A stretch of 64,000 nt of DNA from an uncultured Alphaproteobacteria bacterium. Its GTDB lineage: Bacteria > Pseudomonadota > Alphaproteobacteria > Micavibrionales > Micavibrionaceae. Shown here in pieces: positions 1-9,276 of this stretch (position 1 is the stretch's first letter; the number at the start of each line of letters is the position of its first letter). The DNA is taken from assembly GCA_937923625.1 (NCBI GenBank), contig CALDTV010000023.1, positions 1 to 64,000 on the forward strand. The letters are read 5' to 3'. Position numbers and translations under genes: made by a program. A model generated the notes under the pieces. It worked only from the letters and a program-made list of their open reading frames with translations. It searched no databases and was not told the DNA's origin.

Positions 1-986
1 CTTTCATAGTCCGGCATTTTAAGCCAATAAATCCCACGCACATATTCGCGCCAGCCTAATATCTGCCGAATAAACCCCTCAACCGCGTTCAGCGGTGCGT
101 TATCTTCGTGATAGGCTTTTTCCGCCGCGTGAATACACTCCAGTGGATTGAGCAAGCCAATATTAATGTAAAAACTTATGTGGCTATGGAACATCCACGC
201 CTCGCCCTGCACCATCGCGTCTTGGTAGGTGCCGAAATTAATCAAACGCTCGTCAATAAACTTACGCAGACAATAAAGCGCTTGGTCACGCGTCACGGCA
301 AAATAAAACGGATCAAGACCACCAAAATGATCGTCAAAATGTTCTGCGACCAAATCAATCACCTCACGCGTGATATCGTCCGTTTGCGCCGTATAGGGTT
401 CGGGCACATCCAGCCCTTCTTTAGGGGGCTTGCGGTTTTCGGAATCATAATTCCATTGCCCGCCCTCCGGCTCACCTTCGGGAGTCATCAGCACATCATA
501 TTTTTTGCGCATCTCGCGGTAAAAATATTCCATGCGGGGGGATTTTCGCCCTTCTGCCCATTTTTCAAAATCATCATGGCTGGCAAGGAAACGGTCATCA
601 TCGCGTATCTCAACCTCAATATTAAAATTCTCCGACCAGCTTTTAACATCTTCCAACACGCGATATTCTGACGGCTCGGTCACAATAATTTTATCCGGCG
701 AATATTCTTTAATCGCACGCTCAGCTTCGGCGTAAAATGACCCTGCGTTATCTTTATCATCCAGTTTTGTATAATGAACATTATACCCCTTCTCCCGCAA
801 CTCTTTGGCAAAATGCCGCATAGCAGAAAAGATAAACGCAATCTTTTTCTTATGATGCCTAACAGATGTTGCTTCATCCTTCACCTCACACATCCAAATA
901 ATGTCCTTATCCGCGTCAATATCGGACAGGCTAGAGATAGAGTGGCTCAGTTGATCACCAAGGATGAAGTGGAGTTTTCTTATCAT
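1..986 (-). CDS. FeS-type bacterial cryptochrome/photolyase, N-terminal part (runs off left edge)
   Basis: About 328 residues are visible; the gene continues beyond base 1 and has no stop here. The start is the ATG at 984-986, giving MIRKLHFILGDQLS, the usual opening of the deoxyribodipyrimidine photolyase-related (FeS-BCP, PhrB-like) family. Further family blocks follow: RHHKKKIAFIFSAMRHFA, a 'TEPSEYRVLE' block, 'RMEYFYREMR', and near the edge 'NAVEGFIRQILGWREYVRGI'. The family repairs UV (6-4) photoproducts or acts as a photoreceptor using FAD and a 4Fe-4S cluster. The C-terminal cluster cysteines are outside the window, so an intact cluster cannot be confirmed. It diverges from the M32 peptidase gene across a 95-bp gap. 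Family assignment is firm; repair versus photoreceptor role is open. Confidence 0.9.
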   Translation of the reverse strand, partial: MIRKLHFILGDQLSHSISSLSDIDADKDIIWMCEVKDEATSVRHHKKKIAFIFSAMRHFAKELREKGYNVHYTKLDDKDNAGSFYAEAERAIKEYSPDKIIVTEPSEYRVLEDVKSWSENFNIEVEIRDDDRFLASHDDFEKWAEGRKSPRMEYFYREMRKKYDVLMTPEGEPEGGQWNYDSENRKPPKEGLDVPEPYTAQTDDITREVIDLVAEHFDDHFGGLDPFYFAVTRDQALYCLRKFIDERLINFGTYQDAMVQGEAWMFHSHISFYINIGLLNPLECIHAAEKAYHEDNAPLNAVEGFIRQILGWREYVRGIYWLKMPDYE

Positions 987-1081
987 TGTAGCGAAGAGTA
1001 CAACATACAAATATTTGAGACAACACAGCTAAAATTAAATTTACATAAGATTGACTCTCAGTTAGAAATATTTTATAAAAA

Positions 1082-2593
1082 GTGATGACCATATTGTTCA
1101 CATTATCCGCCATCGGTGCGCAAAAACAAGAAGGGATTTTCCACCATGTAATTGCGCATGGCATGAGAGCAAAACTTCTAACGCTCTTTCAGCTTGTACG
1201 CATTGAAAGATCACTTTTTTCAGTGACAAGTTTGAAATCAAATTTTAGCAACCTAACATCCTCCCCTCTCGCTATTAGAAATCATTTAGACCATTTGGCA
1301 AGAGAAGCAGAATCTAGATCACTGAAACAATTTTTGCACGATGGCTTTGATATTGGCTTATCGTATAAGGCATGGGAGCAAGCAAAAGAGAAAAATGATT
1401 TTTTCATCCTTGCCCCAAAATTAAAAAAAGTAGTCGCTGGCGTCAGATATTTGGATGAGTTTAAAAAAGCAGCTATGGGATTTAAATCTTCTTATGATGC
1501 ACGCTTGGATCGTTTAACACCGGGAATGTCTTCAGAAGTGGTCGACAGACTTATCGCAAGGATACTGCCTTATAGGGATAGGTTGCAATCTATCCCCGCC
1601 CAATACACAGACCATCAAGACACAGACTTTTCTTGTCCGAAGGATACCCAGATAAAAGTAATAAAAAATGTTTTGCAAGCACTTGGCTTGAACGAAGATA
1701 ATACAGATTTATATAATGGCAATTATCACCCTCTTGCTTTTTTAATAAATAACCGCCTTAAAATTACGCATAATATTAATCCAACAGATATTGTTCAAAG
1801 TGTTTTAGATGTTGTTCATGAAGCAGGTCATGGACTCTTTCGTCTTCACATGGGCGAAGATTCACAGAACAGTTTTTTAAATATGACTGACATGTATTAT
1901 CATGGCCCCGATGAAACAACTGCATTTATTTTTGAACAATATATCTGCCGAACGCCCGAATTTGCGCATTTTCTACATCAGCAAATAAAAGAAGCCTATG
2001 ACGAAAATGAAATGGAAGCGCCTTCGTTTAATCAAGTGTATTCCCGTTTAATGTCGGATGCAGGAGGACTTCAAAGGGCTAAATCATGTTCAACAAGATA
2101 TCCTTTTTTCTTGTTTCAATATTATGAGATAGAAAAAAAATTATACGAAAGAGAAATCGAAGTTAAAGATATTCCAGCGGAGTGGCAAGAACTATCAATA
2201 AAATATCATGGTTGGCATGTCACAGATGATCCAAACCAAAATGTCCTACAAGATCCCCACTGGTCGACGGGGGAGTTTGGTCGATTTGCGGGGGGATATT
2301 TACCAGGTTTGATGATGGCAGCGCAGATGTTTGAAACAATGATAATGCAGCAGCCAGAAGCATTGGCAGAAGTTGCAAGAGGCAATTTCACCAATATTAT
2401 TAATTGGTGCAAAGAAAATATTTACACACAAGACAGGCGCGCCACTTTCCAAGATTTTGTGCGGCACGCCACAGGAAACGAATTAGACCCTGATGCTTAT
2501 CTTCGCGTAGAGCTAGCAAAGGAAAAATATGCGCCACGACATGTTTTACTTCAACGACCTAAACACCCACCCGCATCATGTGGGCTTTTTTAA
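1082..2593 (+). CDS. M32 family metallocarboxypeptidase (carboxypeptidase Taq type), possibly 5'-truncated
   Basis: 503 residues if the GTG at 1082 is used; an ATG follows at 1085 and an in-frame stop lies just upstream at 1076. The zinc motif HEAGH (His246, Glu247, His250) is present, followed by '[10 protein letters not shown]', which fits the third-ligand Glu region, and by '[13 protein letters not shown]', the conserved C-terminal block. These are the landmarks of M32 zinc carboxypeptidases, which trim C-terminal residues in the cytoplasm. Similarity to the family becomes clear only from about residue 60; the usual start, which carries a W-D-Q/E block, is not visible, so the N-terminus may be lost or divergent. 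The frame also runs about 15-20 residues past the expected end, through a terminator hairpin, to overlap the aspS stop by 4 bases. No clear ribosome-binding site was seen. Confidence 0.8.
   Translation: MMTILFTLSAIGAQKQEGIFHHVIAHGMRAKLLTLFQLVRIERSLFSVTSLKSNFSNLTSSPLAIRNHLDHLAREAESRSLKQFLHDGFDIGLSYKAWEQAKEKNDFFILAPKLKKVVAGVRYLDEFKKAAMGFKSSYDARLDRLTPGMSSEVVDRLIARILPYRDRLQSIPAQYTDHQDTDFSCPKDTQIKVIKNVLQALGLNEDNTDLYNGNYHPLAFLINNRLKITHNINPTDIVQSVLDVVHEAGHGLFRLHMGEDSQNSFLNMTDMYYHGPDETTAFIFEQYICRTPEFAHFLHQQIKEAYDENEMEAPSFNQVYSRLMSDAGGLQRAKSCSTRYPFFLFQYYEIEKKLYEREIEVKDIPAEWQELSIKYHGWHVTDDPNQNVLQDPHWSTGEFGRFAGGYLPGLMMAAQMFETMIMQQPEALAEVARGNFTNIINWCKENIYTQDRRATFQDFVRHATGNELDPDAYLRVELAKEKYAPRHVLLQRPKHPPASCGLF
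2566..2591 (+). terminator. Rho-independent terminator between the M32 peptidase and aspS
   Basis: CCCAC at 2566-2570 pairs with GTGGG at 2580-2584 around a 9-base loop, followed by C and six T. It lies within the last codons of the M32 reading frame, suggesting that the ancestral stop codon was upstream. Confidence 0.55.
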
Positions 2594-4431
2594 GCTGCTT
2601 CGGACTTTACCTTCGCCTTTGGCAAATCCAACTTAATATGAAGCTCTTTTAATTGTTCCGCGCTGGCGGTGCTGGGGGCTTTCATCATGAGGTCTTCGGC
2701 GTTGCCGTTCATGGGGAAGACGATGACTTCACGGATGTTTGGCTCATCGGCGAGCAACATTACGATGCGGTCAATCCCTGGGGCGATGCCGCCGTGGGGT
2801 GGTGCGCCGAATTTCATAGCGGTCAACATGCCACCAAATTTTTCTTCCAACACGGCTTTATCATAGCCCGCCATGTTGAACGCTTTTTCCATGATTTCAG
2901 GTTTGTGGTTTCGGATCGCGCCGGACGATAGCTCCACGCCGTTACAAACAATATCATATTGCCATGCGAGGATATCGAGCGGGTCTTGGGTTTCCAATGC
3001 TTCCATGCCGCCTTGGGGCATAGAGAATGGGTTGTGCGAAAATTCCAGCTTGCCCGTATCTTCATCCATTTCAAACATCGGGAAATCAACAATCCAGCAG
3101 AATTTAAATTCGCCTTGTTCGCGAGCGGCTTTGTGGCCTTCGGGGAGCGCATTACAAATCGCTTCACGTGCCAAGCCCGCAAATTTTGCGGCAGGGAGTT
3201 CTTTGTTACAGATGAAGAATACGGCGTCGCCATCTTCTGCGCCTGTGATTTTTTTCAGCTCTTCTTGTGCGGCGGCAGGAATGAATTTTGCAATAGGGCC
3301 AGCGCCTTCGCCATTTTCAAACTTCACATACCCTAAACCCGGCGCACCTTCGCCCTGCGCCCAGCTATTGAGTTTGTCAAAAAAGCTTCGCGGTTGATCC
3401 GCCACGGCAGGGGTACGAATAGCACGGACAACGCCGCCTTTTTCAATCGTGCCTTTGAAAGCTTTAAATTCGACATCATCGCGTGCGAATACTTCGGTGA
3501 CGTCAGAGATCAAAAGCGGATTTCTGAGGTCCGGCTTGTCAGAGCCATATTTCATCATTGATTCACGAAACGGGATGCGGGGGAATGGCCCTTCTGGGAT
3601 TTGGCGGGCGCTCTTTTTATCCTTGGCGTTAAAATCACCAAATTCTTCAAACACACCGCGCATGACGGGCTCAATCACGTTGAACACATCGTCTTGGGTG
3701 ACAAAGCTCATCTCCATATCAAGTTGGTAGAACTCACCGGGGGAGCGGTCGGCGCGGCTGTCTTCATCACGGAAACAGGGCGCGATTTGAAAATAACGGT
3801 CAAAACCGGACATCATCAATAATTGTTTAAATTGCTGTGGTGCTTGCGGCAGCGCATAAAATTTACCGGGGTTCAAACGTGACGGCACAAGGAAGTCCCG
3901 CGCCCCTTCGGGTGAAGACGCCGTCAAAATAGGCGTTTGAAATTCTTGGAAATCCATCGCACGCATACGCTCACGAATGGAAGTAATCACGTTATTCCGT
4001 AAACGAATGTTCTTTTGCATTTTTTCGCGACGCAGGTCGAGGTAGCGATATTTGAGGCGGATTTCCTCCCCCGCTTGGTCGTCATCGGCCACTTGGAAGG
4101 GGATCACGTCTGCGGCGGATTGAAGCTCGACTTCGTCAATATAAAGCTCGATCTCGCCCGTTGGCATATTTTTGTTTTGGGTTTCACCGGGGCGTTCACG
4201 GACCACACCTGTAACGGTCAAAACTGATTCAGGGCGGTATTTTTCAATATCGGCCAAAAGCGGAGAGCCTTCGTCAATCACACATTGGGTTAGGCCATGC
4301 GTATCGCGTAAATCAATAAACAGCACCCCACCATGGTCGCGTTTACGGTGAATCCAGCCGGATAAACGAACGTTTTCACCAACATTGGCGGCGCGCAATT
4401 CAGCGCAATTATGGGTACGGTAGCTATGCAT
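2590..4431 (-). CDS. aspS: Aspartyl-tRNA synthetase, bacterial type, probably non-discriminating
   Basis: 613 residues, normal for bacterial AspRS with the GAD insertion domain. It charges tRNA with aspartate in the cytoplasm. Visible blocks are the anticodon-binding OB fold ('[19 protein letters not shown]', about residues 25-43), motif 2 '[19 protein letters not shown]', and motif 3 '[14 protein letters not shown]'. The OB fold carries His33 after 'RKRD' and a Gly in the 'RPGETQNKN' loop. In the bacterial family this His/Gly pair is associated with non-discriminating enzymes that also aspartylate tRNA-Asn, whereas E. coli has Leu/Lys. If so, Asn-tRNA would be made by GatCAB, which is not in this window. 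The gene is convergent with the M32 peptidase. Confidence 0.97.
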   Translation of the reverse strand: MHSYRTHNCAELRAANVGENVRLSGWIHRKRDHGGVLFIDLRDTHGLTQCVIDEGSPLLADIEKYRPESVLTVTGVVRERPGETQNKNMPTGEIELYIDEVELQSAADVIPFQVADDDQAGEEIRLKYRYLDLRREKMQKNIRLRNNVITSIRERMRAMDFQEFQTPILTASSPEGARDFLVPSRLNPGKFYALPQAPQQFKQLLMMSGFDRYFQIAPCFRDEDSRADRSPGEFYQLDMEMSFVTQDDVFNVIEPVMRGVFEEFGDFNAKDKKSARQIPEGPFPRIPFRESMMKYGSDKPDLRNPLLISDVTEVFARDDVEFKAFKGTIEKGGVVRAIRTPAVADQPRSFFDKLNSWAQGEGAPGLGYVKFENGEGAGPIAKFIPAAAQEELKKITGAEDGDAVFFICNKELPAAKFAGLAREAICNALPEGHKAAREQGEFKFCWIVDFPMFEMDEDTGKLEFSHNPFSMPQGGMEALETQDPLDILAWQYDIVCNGVELSSGAIRNHKPEIMEKAFNMAGYDKAVLEEKFGGMLTAMKFGAPPHGGIAPGIDRIVMLLADEPNIREVIVFPMNGNAEDLMMKAPSTASAEQLKELHIKLDLPKAKVKSEAA

Positions 4432-4539
4432 GGTTTAAATCCTTTAATAATGTAGGTTTTTATTACCATGAAGCCGTTTGAAGGCAAAGATTTGTTTTAA
4501 GAAAAAACCGTTATTAAATACAGCTTTTGATATTATTTT

Positions 4540-5019
4540 TTAAGGAAAAGAGAAGCCACAACCGCTTTTTATTTTTTCCCCAATAACGTATAAGTCGGAC
4601 ACGACATCGCGCGTTGTTTCGCCTTGTCCTCTAAAATATACGGTATTTGCATTATAATTAGCCTGACTTCCATCGGGCAATAATTCATTAGTTGGTCTTT
4701 CATCGACATGAGCCTGATGTTTAATACCATGAGATTCAACCTCAAACGCAACATGAATACCATTTATATTTTTACCAGTATGCAAAACATTTACCGAAAA
4801 AGTAGCACCCGTCGTTTTTTGTTCTACCCCAATAACACCGCCCCAGCCACTTACTTCACCAAATTGGCTCAACACATTGGCAACACATTGAGGTTTTATT
4901 GAAAAACTCAAATCCTCTTCTCCCACTGCCTGTGCATAATGGCCATTAGCCATAGCAGTTCCTGCAAAGGCCGTTTGCGCTAAAACTACCCCTACTGCTA
5001 TTAATCTTTCTGAAACCAT
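4540..5019 (-). CDS. Small secreted protein, related to the next gene, function unknown
   Basis: 159 residues from the ATG at 5017-5019, chosen because a GAGGGTGA ribosome-binding site lies 6 bases upstream; an in-frame start 12 codons earlier lacks this. The N-terminus is a signal peptide (MVSERLIAVGVVLAQTAFAG, cleavage likely after AMA). The mature part has two cysteines, one near the start ('KPQCVANVL') and one near the end ('KSGCGFSF'), which could form a disulfide in the periplasm. It shares the pattern 'GVIGV-acidic' and a terminal 'IGEK' block with the neighbouring 5112-5600 gene, so the two look like diverged duplicates. I do not recognise a family. Confidence 0.6.
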   Translation of the reverse strand: MVSERLIAVGVVLAQTAFAGTAMANGHYAQAVGEEDLSFSIKPQCVANVLSQFGEVSGWGGVIGVEQKTTGATFSVNVLHTGKNINGIHVAFEVESHGIKHQAHVDERPTNELLPDGSQANYNANTVYFRGQGETTRDVVSDLYVIGEKIKSGCGFSFP

Positions 5020-5111
5020 TATTTCACCCTCGTTTTTTAAAAATAATTTAAACAAATTACAGAATTATTTACATAAGTCAATATATTTTAAAAATTAATA
5101 AAATAAATTTT

Positions 5112-5600
5112 CTACACACATGGGCTCAAATTGTCCCAAAATTTTTCTCCGATCTGCATTGCATCTGCAACAAATTTATACCCGATATATTCATTTTGCG
5201 TTTTCATCGGAGGATTATACGTTTCAGCAAGAAAATCTACTTCACCTTTTGCAGGATCAATAACAGCCGCTGCAAAAAATTCTGATTCAAGACGGAAAAG
5301 GCCTGTTTGAGAATCAACGCCAATGACACCAGAATGTGATGCGCTTGTAATAAAAACTTCTTCTAGAGCATTATTTGTATTTCTTGCGATGACAAGCTCT
5401 CTTTGAAATTTTTCCGTTCCGGCGCTTGCTACAACAGAATTAAAGTTTGCATCAATTTTTATAATCGCTCCCTCGCCGAGTACGGCGTGAATAGAATCCT
5501 TAACGCATTCACTCACAGGCGGGCTAACGTTATCCGCCATGGCGGAACCAGCTAGGCCAATGACAGGTACTAAAAAACCTATTTTTCCTAATATATTCAT
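5112..5600 (-). CDS. Small secreted protein, related to the neighbouring gene, function unknown
   Basis: 162 residues with a signal peptide (MNILGKIGFLVPVIGLAGSA, cleavage likely after AMA). Two cysteines survive in the mature protein, at 'SECVKDS' and the penultimate residue ('SPCV'), mirroring the 4540-5019 protein. Shared features are a Cys-containing N-terminal helix ending near 'GEG/GEV', a 'GVIGVDS' versus 'GVIGVEQ' block, and 'IGEKF' versus 'IGEKI' before the last Cys. The two genes run the same way, 92 bases apart, consistent with tandem duplication. A periplasmic or exported role is inferred from the signal peptide only. Confidence 0.65.
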   Translation of the reverse strand: MNILGKIGFLVPVIGLAGSAMADNVSPPVSECVKDSIHAVLGEGAIIKIDANFNSVVASAGTEKFQRELVIARNTNNALEEVFITSASHSGVIGVDSQTGLFRLESEFFAAAVIDPAKGEVDFLAETYNPPMKTQNEYIGYKFVADAMQIGEKFWDNLSPCV

Positions 5601-5754
5601 TACAAACCTCTACTTAATACTCATTAACAAATTGAATAATCGCAGCCTTAAAAAAGCATAATACTGCAAGATTTAGCAGTATTTTTTACATAATGCAAAT
5701 ACTTTATATATTAATTTTCGTGGCGTTTGGGGCGCGTTAGGGCTACAACTTCAT

Positions 5755-6915
5755 ATGATTATAAAAACTCAAGATGAGCTTAATAGTATTTGCGCCGAAT
5801 TGGCCACGCAGACTTATATCACCATAGATACCGAATTTTTACGGGATAAGACGTTTTATTCTAAGTTATGTCTTGTGCAGTTGGCAGCGCCTGACGTTGA
5901 TGCCGTGGCGGTTGATCCGATTGAATTTGATCTTGATTTAACGCCGCTGAATGATCTGCTACATAATGAAAATGTTCTAAAAGTTTTTCATGCGGCGCGG
6001 CAGGATTTAGAAATTTTTTATCAATTAAACGGTAAAATCCCTACGCCAATTTTTGACTCTCAAGTCGCGGCGATGGTCTGCGGCTATGGGGATAGCATCG
6101 CCTATAATAAGTTGGTGCAAGATATTACAGGACAGGCACTAGCCAAGAATGCGCAATTCACCGATTGGTCGCGCCGCCCGCTCACGGAAAAACAACTCAC
6201 CTATGCATTAAATGATGTGATTTATTTGCGCGATGTGTATGAGCGCCTTGCCGCGCGGCTTGAAAAACAAAATCGCGATCATTGGGTAAAGCAAGAGATG
6301 GAAATTCTCACAAATCCTGACACTTATGAAATGCCTTTGGAAACTATTTGGAAGCGAATCAAAATTCGCTCAGACAAGCCAGAAGTTTTAGCCGTTTTAC
6401 GAGATCTGGCGATATGGCGCGAAGAAATTGCGCGCCGCAAAGATATTCCACGCGGGCGCATTATGAAGGATGAGGCATTGGCGGATATTGCCGTTTATAT
6501 GCCAAAAGATACGGAAGGGTTAAGCCGTATTCGAAACGTACCGCGCGATGTATCAAAAAGCGCCACGGGCAAAACATTGCTGTCAATTGTTGCAAAGGCA
6601 CGCAAAACAGATAAATCTTTATGGCCCAAAAATGAGCGCAAAGCTCCCTTCCCACAGGAGGCTGTTCCAATTTTAGAGATGTTAAAATTATTGCTAAAAA
6701 TTAATTGCTCCCAGGAAAATGTTGCCGCAAAGTTAGTAGCCAACGTTAGTGATTTAGAAGACATAGCCGCAAATGATTCCCCCAGCTGCAACGCCATGAA
6801 AGGATGGCGGTTCGAAATTTTTGGCGCAGACGCAATGGCTCTTAAAAACGGTGAAATCACATTAGGCTTAAAAGACGGGAAAATGCATAAATATAAACAA
6901 GGTGAAGATGCCTAA
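5755..6915 (+). CDS. rnd: Ribonuclease D
   Basis: 386 residues, the usual RNase D length. It is a 3'-5' exoribonuclease that trims tRNA and other stable RNA precursors. The DEDDy catalytic set is visible: 'TIDTEFLRD' (Asp25, Glu27), 'HAARQDLEIF', and 'YALNDVIYLRDVY', which carries the Tyr and last Asp. An HRDC domain follows at about residues 210-290 ('LRDLAIWREEIARRKDIPRG'). A second, weaker HRDC-like segment may occupy the C-terminus. The stop overlaps the start of the SixA-like gene by 8 bases, implying translational coupling. Confidence 0.95.
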   Translation: MIIKTQDELNSICAELATQTYITIDTEFLRDKTFYSKLCLVQLAAPDVDAVAVDPIEFDLDLTPLNDLLHNENVLKVFHAARQDLEIFYQLNGKIPTPIFDSQVAAMVCGYGDSIAYNKLVQDITGQALAKNAQFTDWSRRPLTEKQLTYALNDVIYLRDVYERLAARLEKQNRDHWVKQEMEILTNPDTYEMPLETIWKRIKIRSDKPEVLAVLRDLAIWREEIARRKDIPRGRIMKDEALADIAVYMPKDTEGLSRIRNVPRDVSKSATGKTLLSIVAKARKTDKSLWPKNERKAPFPQEAVPILEMLKLLLKINCSQENVAAKLVANVSDLEDIAANDSPSCNAMKGWRFEIFGADAMALKNGEITLGLKDGKMHKYKQGEDA

Positions 6916-7393
6916 ACTTTATTTATTAAGACATGCACAAGCAGATATGGCCTATGGGATGGAGGATAAAAACCGCCCTTTGACACCGCATGGAATAACC
7001 CAAGCGACTTTAGTGGCCGCGCATTTAAAAGATATTAATGTTGTTTATTGCTCCGCGGCGGAGCGAACAAAAATGACTTTGCAGGCCGCCATAGATGGTG
7101 GTGCAGAGATAAAACGACATGAAATTATAGATAATTTTTACAACGCCCCTGCTGAAATTTTAAGGCAAAAAATTCTTGATAGCGATGCAGAGAATATTTT
7201 AATAATCGCGCATAATCCAGGCATACACCAGCTTGCCGCATCTTTAACGATGACGGGTGAAGAACAAAAACTTAATCAATTAATGTCAATGTACCCCCCT
7301 GCTAGTCTGTCTATTTTTGATTGTGATATAGAAGCGTGGAGCGATTTAAAATCATATCAAAATACGTTGATTGATTTTATCATACAGCCTTAG
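6908..7393 (+). CDS. SixA-like histidine phosphatase
   Basis: 161 residues from the ATG at 6908; a GTG at 6902 is also in frame, but the AGG at 6900-6902 is well spaced only for the ATG. The start 'LYLLRHAQAD' holds the RHG/RHA catalytic histidine of the histidine phosphatase superfamily, and 'IIAHNPGIH' holds the second active-site histidine, a pattern typical of SixA. SixA removes phosphate from His in phosphorelay or PTS-Ntr proteins. Overlap with rnd suggests one transcript. Its substrate here is unknown; the large hybrid kinase nearby carries an HPt domain, but a link is speculation. Confidence 0.85.
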   Translation: MPKLYLLRHAQADMAYGMEDKNRPLTPHGITQATLVAAHLKDINVVYCSAAERTKMTLQAAIDGGAEIKRHEIIDNFYNAPAEILRQKILDSDAENILIIAHNPGIHQLAASLTMTGEEQKLNQLMSMYPPASLSIFDCDIEAWSDLKSYQNTLIDFIIQP

Positions 7394-7396
7394 GCC

Positions 7397-7422
7397 ATCA
7401 TTATGAGGAATGTAATGATTTT
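7397..7422. terminator. Weak inverted repeat, possible shared terminator
   Basis: ATCATTA (7397-7403) pairs perfectly with TAATGAT (7413-7419) and is followed by three T. It sits between two convergent genes (SixA-like and hdaA). The stem is AT-only and weak, so terminator function is tentative. Confidence 0.3.
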
Positions 7423-8107
7423 AAGATTGAGGATTGAGAATTTCGCGTAAGAGCGGGATGGAGATTTTGCGCTTTTCAATCATAGCTTTTTGATCCGCTT
7501 GCTCCACCAAATCACGCACCGCTTCAAAAGATCTTTCGATACGCGGCAAGATATATGTCAGTACATCTGCCCCCACACGGATTTGACGATCAGAAAAATG
7601 TTTCACCAAAACAGCGCTTAAAAGCTGTTCATCTGGTTCGCGTATCGCCACAGAAGGCGCAGCACGCAATCGAGAAGCAAGGTCAGGTAAAGCAAAACTG
7701 CGGCGCACAGGGGGCTCCAGCAAGGTAATTAAAAAACTTTTTTGCTCTTCTTTAAAAATATTATAAAGATGAAATAAGCCCTTCTCCCCAACGATGTCAC
7801 CAATCAAATTATCGGCATCTTCGATAATCACATTTTGTTTTATATCGGCAATATCGCGGATCATATCTTCGTTAATATTGGCGGCCTTGACGCAAATAGC
7901 AGAAGATTTCTCTGCCCAAACAGCACCCAAATGTGTTTTACCGCTGGCTACAGGGCCATATAAAACCAAACATGGCGCAGGCCATTCAGGCCATAAATCA
8001 ATCCACGCCACCGCGTCATGATTGTTCGGCGCAACCAAAAAATCATGTCGCTCCAGCGCAGTGCGATGACCTAAATCAAGCGGGATTTGCCTTAATGCAT
8101 CAGCCAT
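7421..8107 (-). CDS. hdaA: HdaA, DnaA-related regulator of replication initiation
   Basis: 228 residues, the size of Hda/HdaA proteins, which consist of a DnaA-like AAA+ module without the DNA-binding domain. With the beta clamp they stimulate DnaA-ATP hydrolysis to prevent re-initiation. The start 'RQIPLDLGHR' resembles the clamp-binding QL/IPL-type motif. Walker A is 'YGPVASGKTH', Walker B is 'NVIIEDADNL', and a sensor-type 'LPDLASRLRA' block follows, as in Hda. It abuts the permease gene immediately upstream (8108), an arrangement common in alphaproteobacteria, so both are probably cotranscribed from the DUF2066 side. Confidence 0.9.
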   Translation of the reverse strand: MADALRQIPLDLGHRTALERHDFLVAPNNHDAVAWIDLWPEWPAPCLVLYGPVASGKTHLGAVWAEKSSAICVKAANINEDMIRDIADIKQNVIIEDADNLIGDIVGEKGLFHLYNIFKEEQKSFLITLLEPPVRRSFALPDLASRLRAAPSVAIREPDEQLLSAVLVKHFSDRQIRVGADVLTYILPRIERSFEAVRDLVEQADQKAMIEKRKISIPLLREILNPQS

Positions 8108-9232
8108 CTATTTTTCTACAGCTTTCTTAGATTTTTTATTATAAGTTTTTTGGGAAGTTTTCTTAGAAGCAGTTCTTTTTTGATAAATCGCGCTTTTCTT
8201 ATATTCAGAAATAGCAAAGCCCCCTAATACGCCGACCACTGCCGCAATCGGCACGGCAATCAACATCCCTAAAATACCAAAGGCACTTCCGCCCGCCATC
8301 AACGCAAATAAAATCCAAAGTGGATGAAGGCCAACACTATCGCCCAATAATTTAGGTGATAAAACATTGCCTTCAATAATTTGGCCAATAAAGAAAATCG
8401 CCGCAATGATTAGAACATAATTAATTTCGCCCGCTTGGAACCATGCGACCGCGACACTAACCACAAGGCCAATAACCGATCCGACCATAGGGATAATCGA
8501 TAACACACCCGCCGCAATACCAATCAAAAAGCCGTAATTTAATCCTGCGATACTTAACGCGATGGCATATATAAGCCCCAGCAAAAATGCGACGGTGATT
8601 TGACCACGGATAAAGCCAGAGAGTTTTCCATCAATTTGATGAATAAGCCCTTGAACGGTTTTTTCATTGTGACGCGGAATAAGATCTTCAACCCAATCGG
8701 TAATGCTCGGCCATTCACGCATCATATAGAACGCCACCAACGGGGTTAAAACAAGCGTTGTTGCAATACCAATAACGGCTTGCCCCCCCGCCGCAAGTTT
8801 ACCCGCAACACTGCCTGACACGCCCAGAATTTTAGACACGTTTTCTTTCAGGAATGTTTTAGCGTCTTCGATATAACCATCGCCGAAGCGTTCCTGAAAC
8901 CACGTCGTATAAGGCTGTATATAAACAAAAAGTTTCTCCAGATAGTCTGGCATTTTATCAATAAGATCAGCGCTTTCACGCGCAACAATCGGCGCAACCA
9001 ACGCAACAATAAGGGTTAACGCCAAAAAGAAAAGTGCCAGTATAATAACTGTTGCCGTGGTGCGCTTAATACCTTTGGTAGAAAAGCGTTTCACCAACGG
9101 GTTCAATAAATAAGCAATAACAATCCCGAGAACAAATGGCGTCAATACCGCCTTAAATAACCAAATAAAAGCAATGATTAACGCAGAAGCAAAGCCCCAG
9201 AAAAGCATTTGTGTTTTAGCTGAAACGATCAT
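8108..9232 (-). CDS. AI-2E family (PerM-like) transporter
   Basis: 374 residues with about eight membrane segments and the family's long central region between the third and fourth spans. Supporting blocks are 'PFVLGIVIAYLLNPLV' near the N-terminus, 'GFIRGQITVAFLLGLIYAIAL', and the C-terminal 'GNVLSPKLLGDSVGLHPLWILFALMAGG', all typical of AI-2E transporters. The C-terminus is Lys-rich (about residues 345-374). Substrates in this family range from AI-2 to ions, so no specific substrate is assigned. It sits one base upstream of hdaA. Confidence 0.9.
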   Translation of the reverse strand: MIVSAKTQMLFWGFASALIIAFIWLFKAVLTPFVLGIVIAYLLNPLVKRFSTKGIKRTTATVIILALFFLALTLIVALVAPIVARESADLIDKMPDYLEKLFVYIQPYTTWFQERFGDGYIEDAKTFLKENVSKILGVSGSVAGKLAAGGQAVIGIATTLVLTPLVAFYMMREWPSITDWVEDLIPRHNEKTVQGLIHQIDGKLSGFIRGQITVAFLLGLIYAIALSIAGLNYGFLIGIAAGVLSIIPMVGSVIGLVVSVAVAWFQAGEINYVLIIAAIFFIGQIIEGNVLSPKLLGDSVGLHPLWILFALMAGGSAFGILGMLIAVPIAAVVGVLGGFAISEYKKSAIYQKRTASKKTSQKTYNKKSKKAVEK

Positions 9233-9276
9233 AATTCCCCCAGATTATATTATTTTTTAAATAACGCTTTTACATT

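Noticed and set aside
108-671. 187-codon plus-strand open frame
   Set aside because: It lies antisense to the photolyase gene, whose reading on the minus strand gives clear family motifs; the plus frame shows none.
2873-3397. 174-codon plus-strand frame
   Set aside because: It is antisense to aspS in a region with conserved AspRS motifs.
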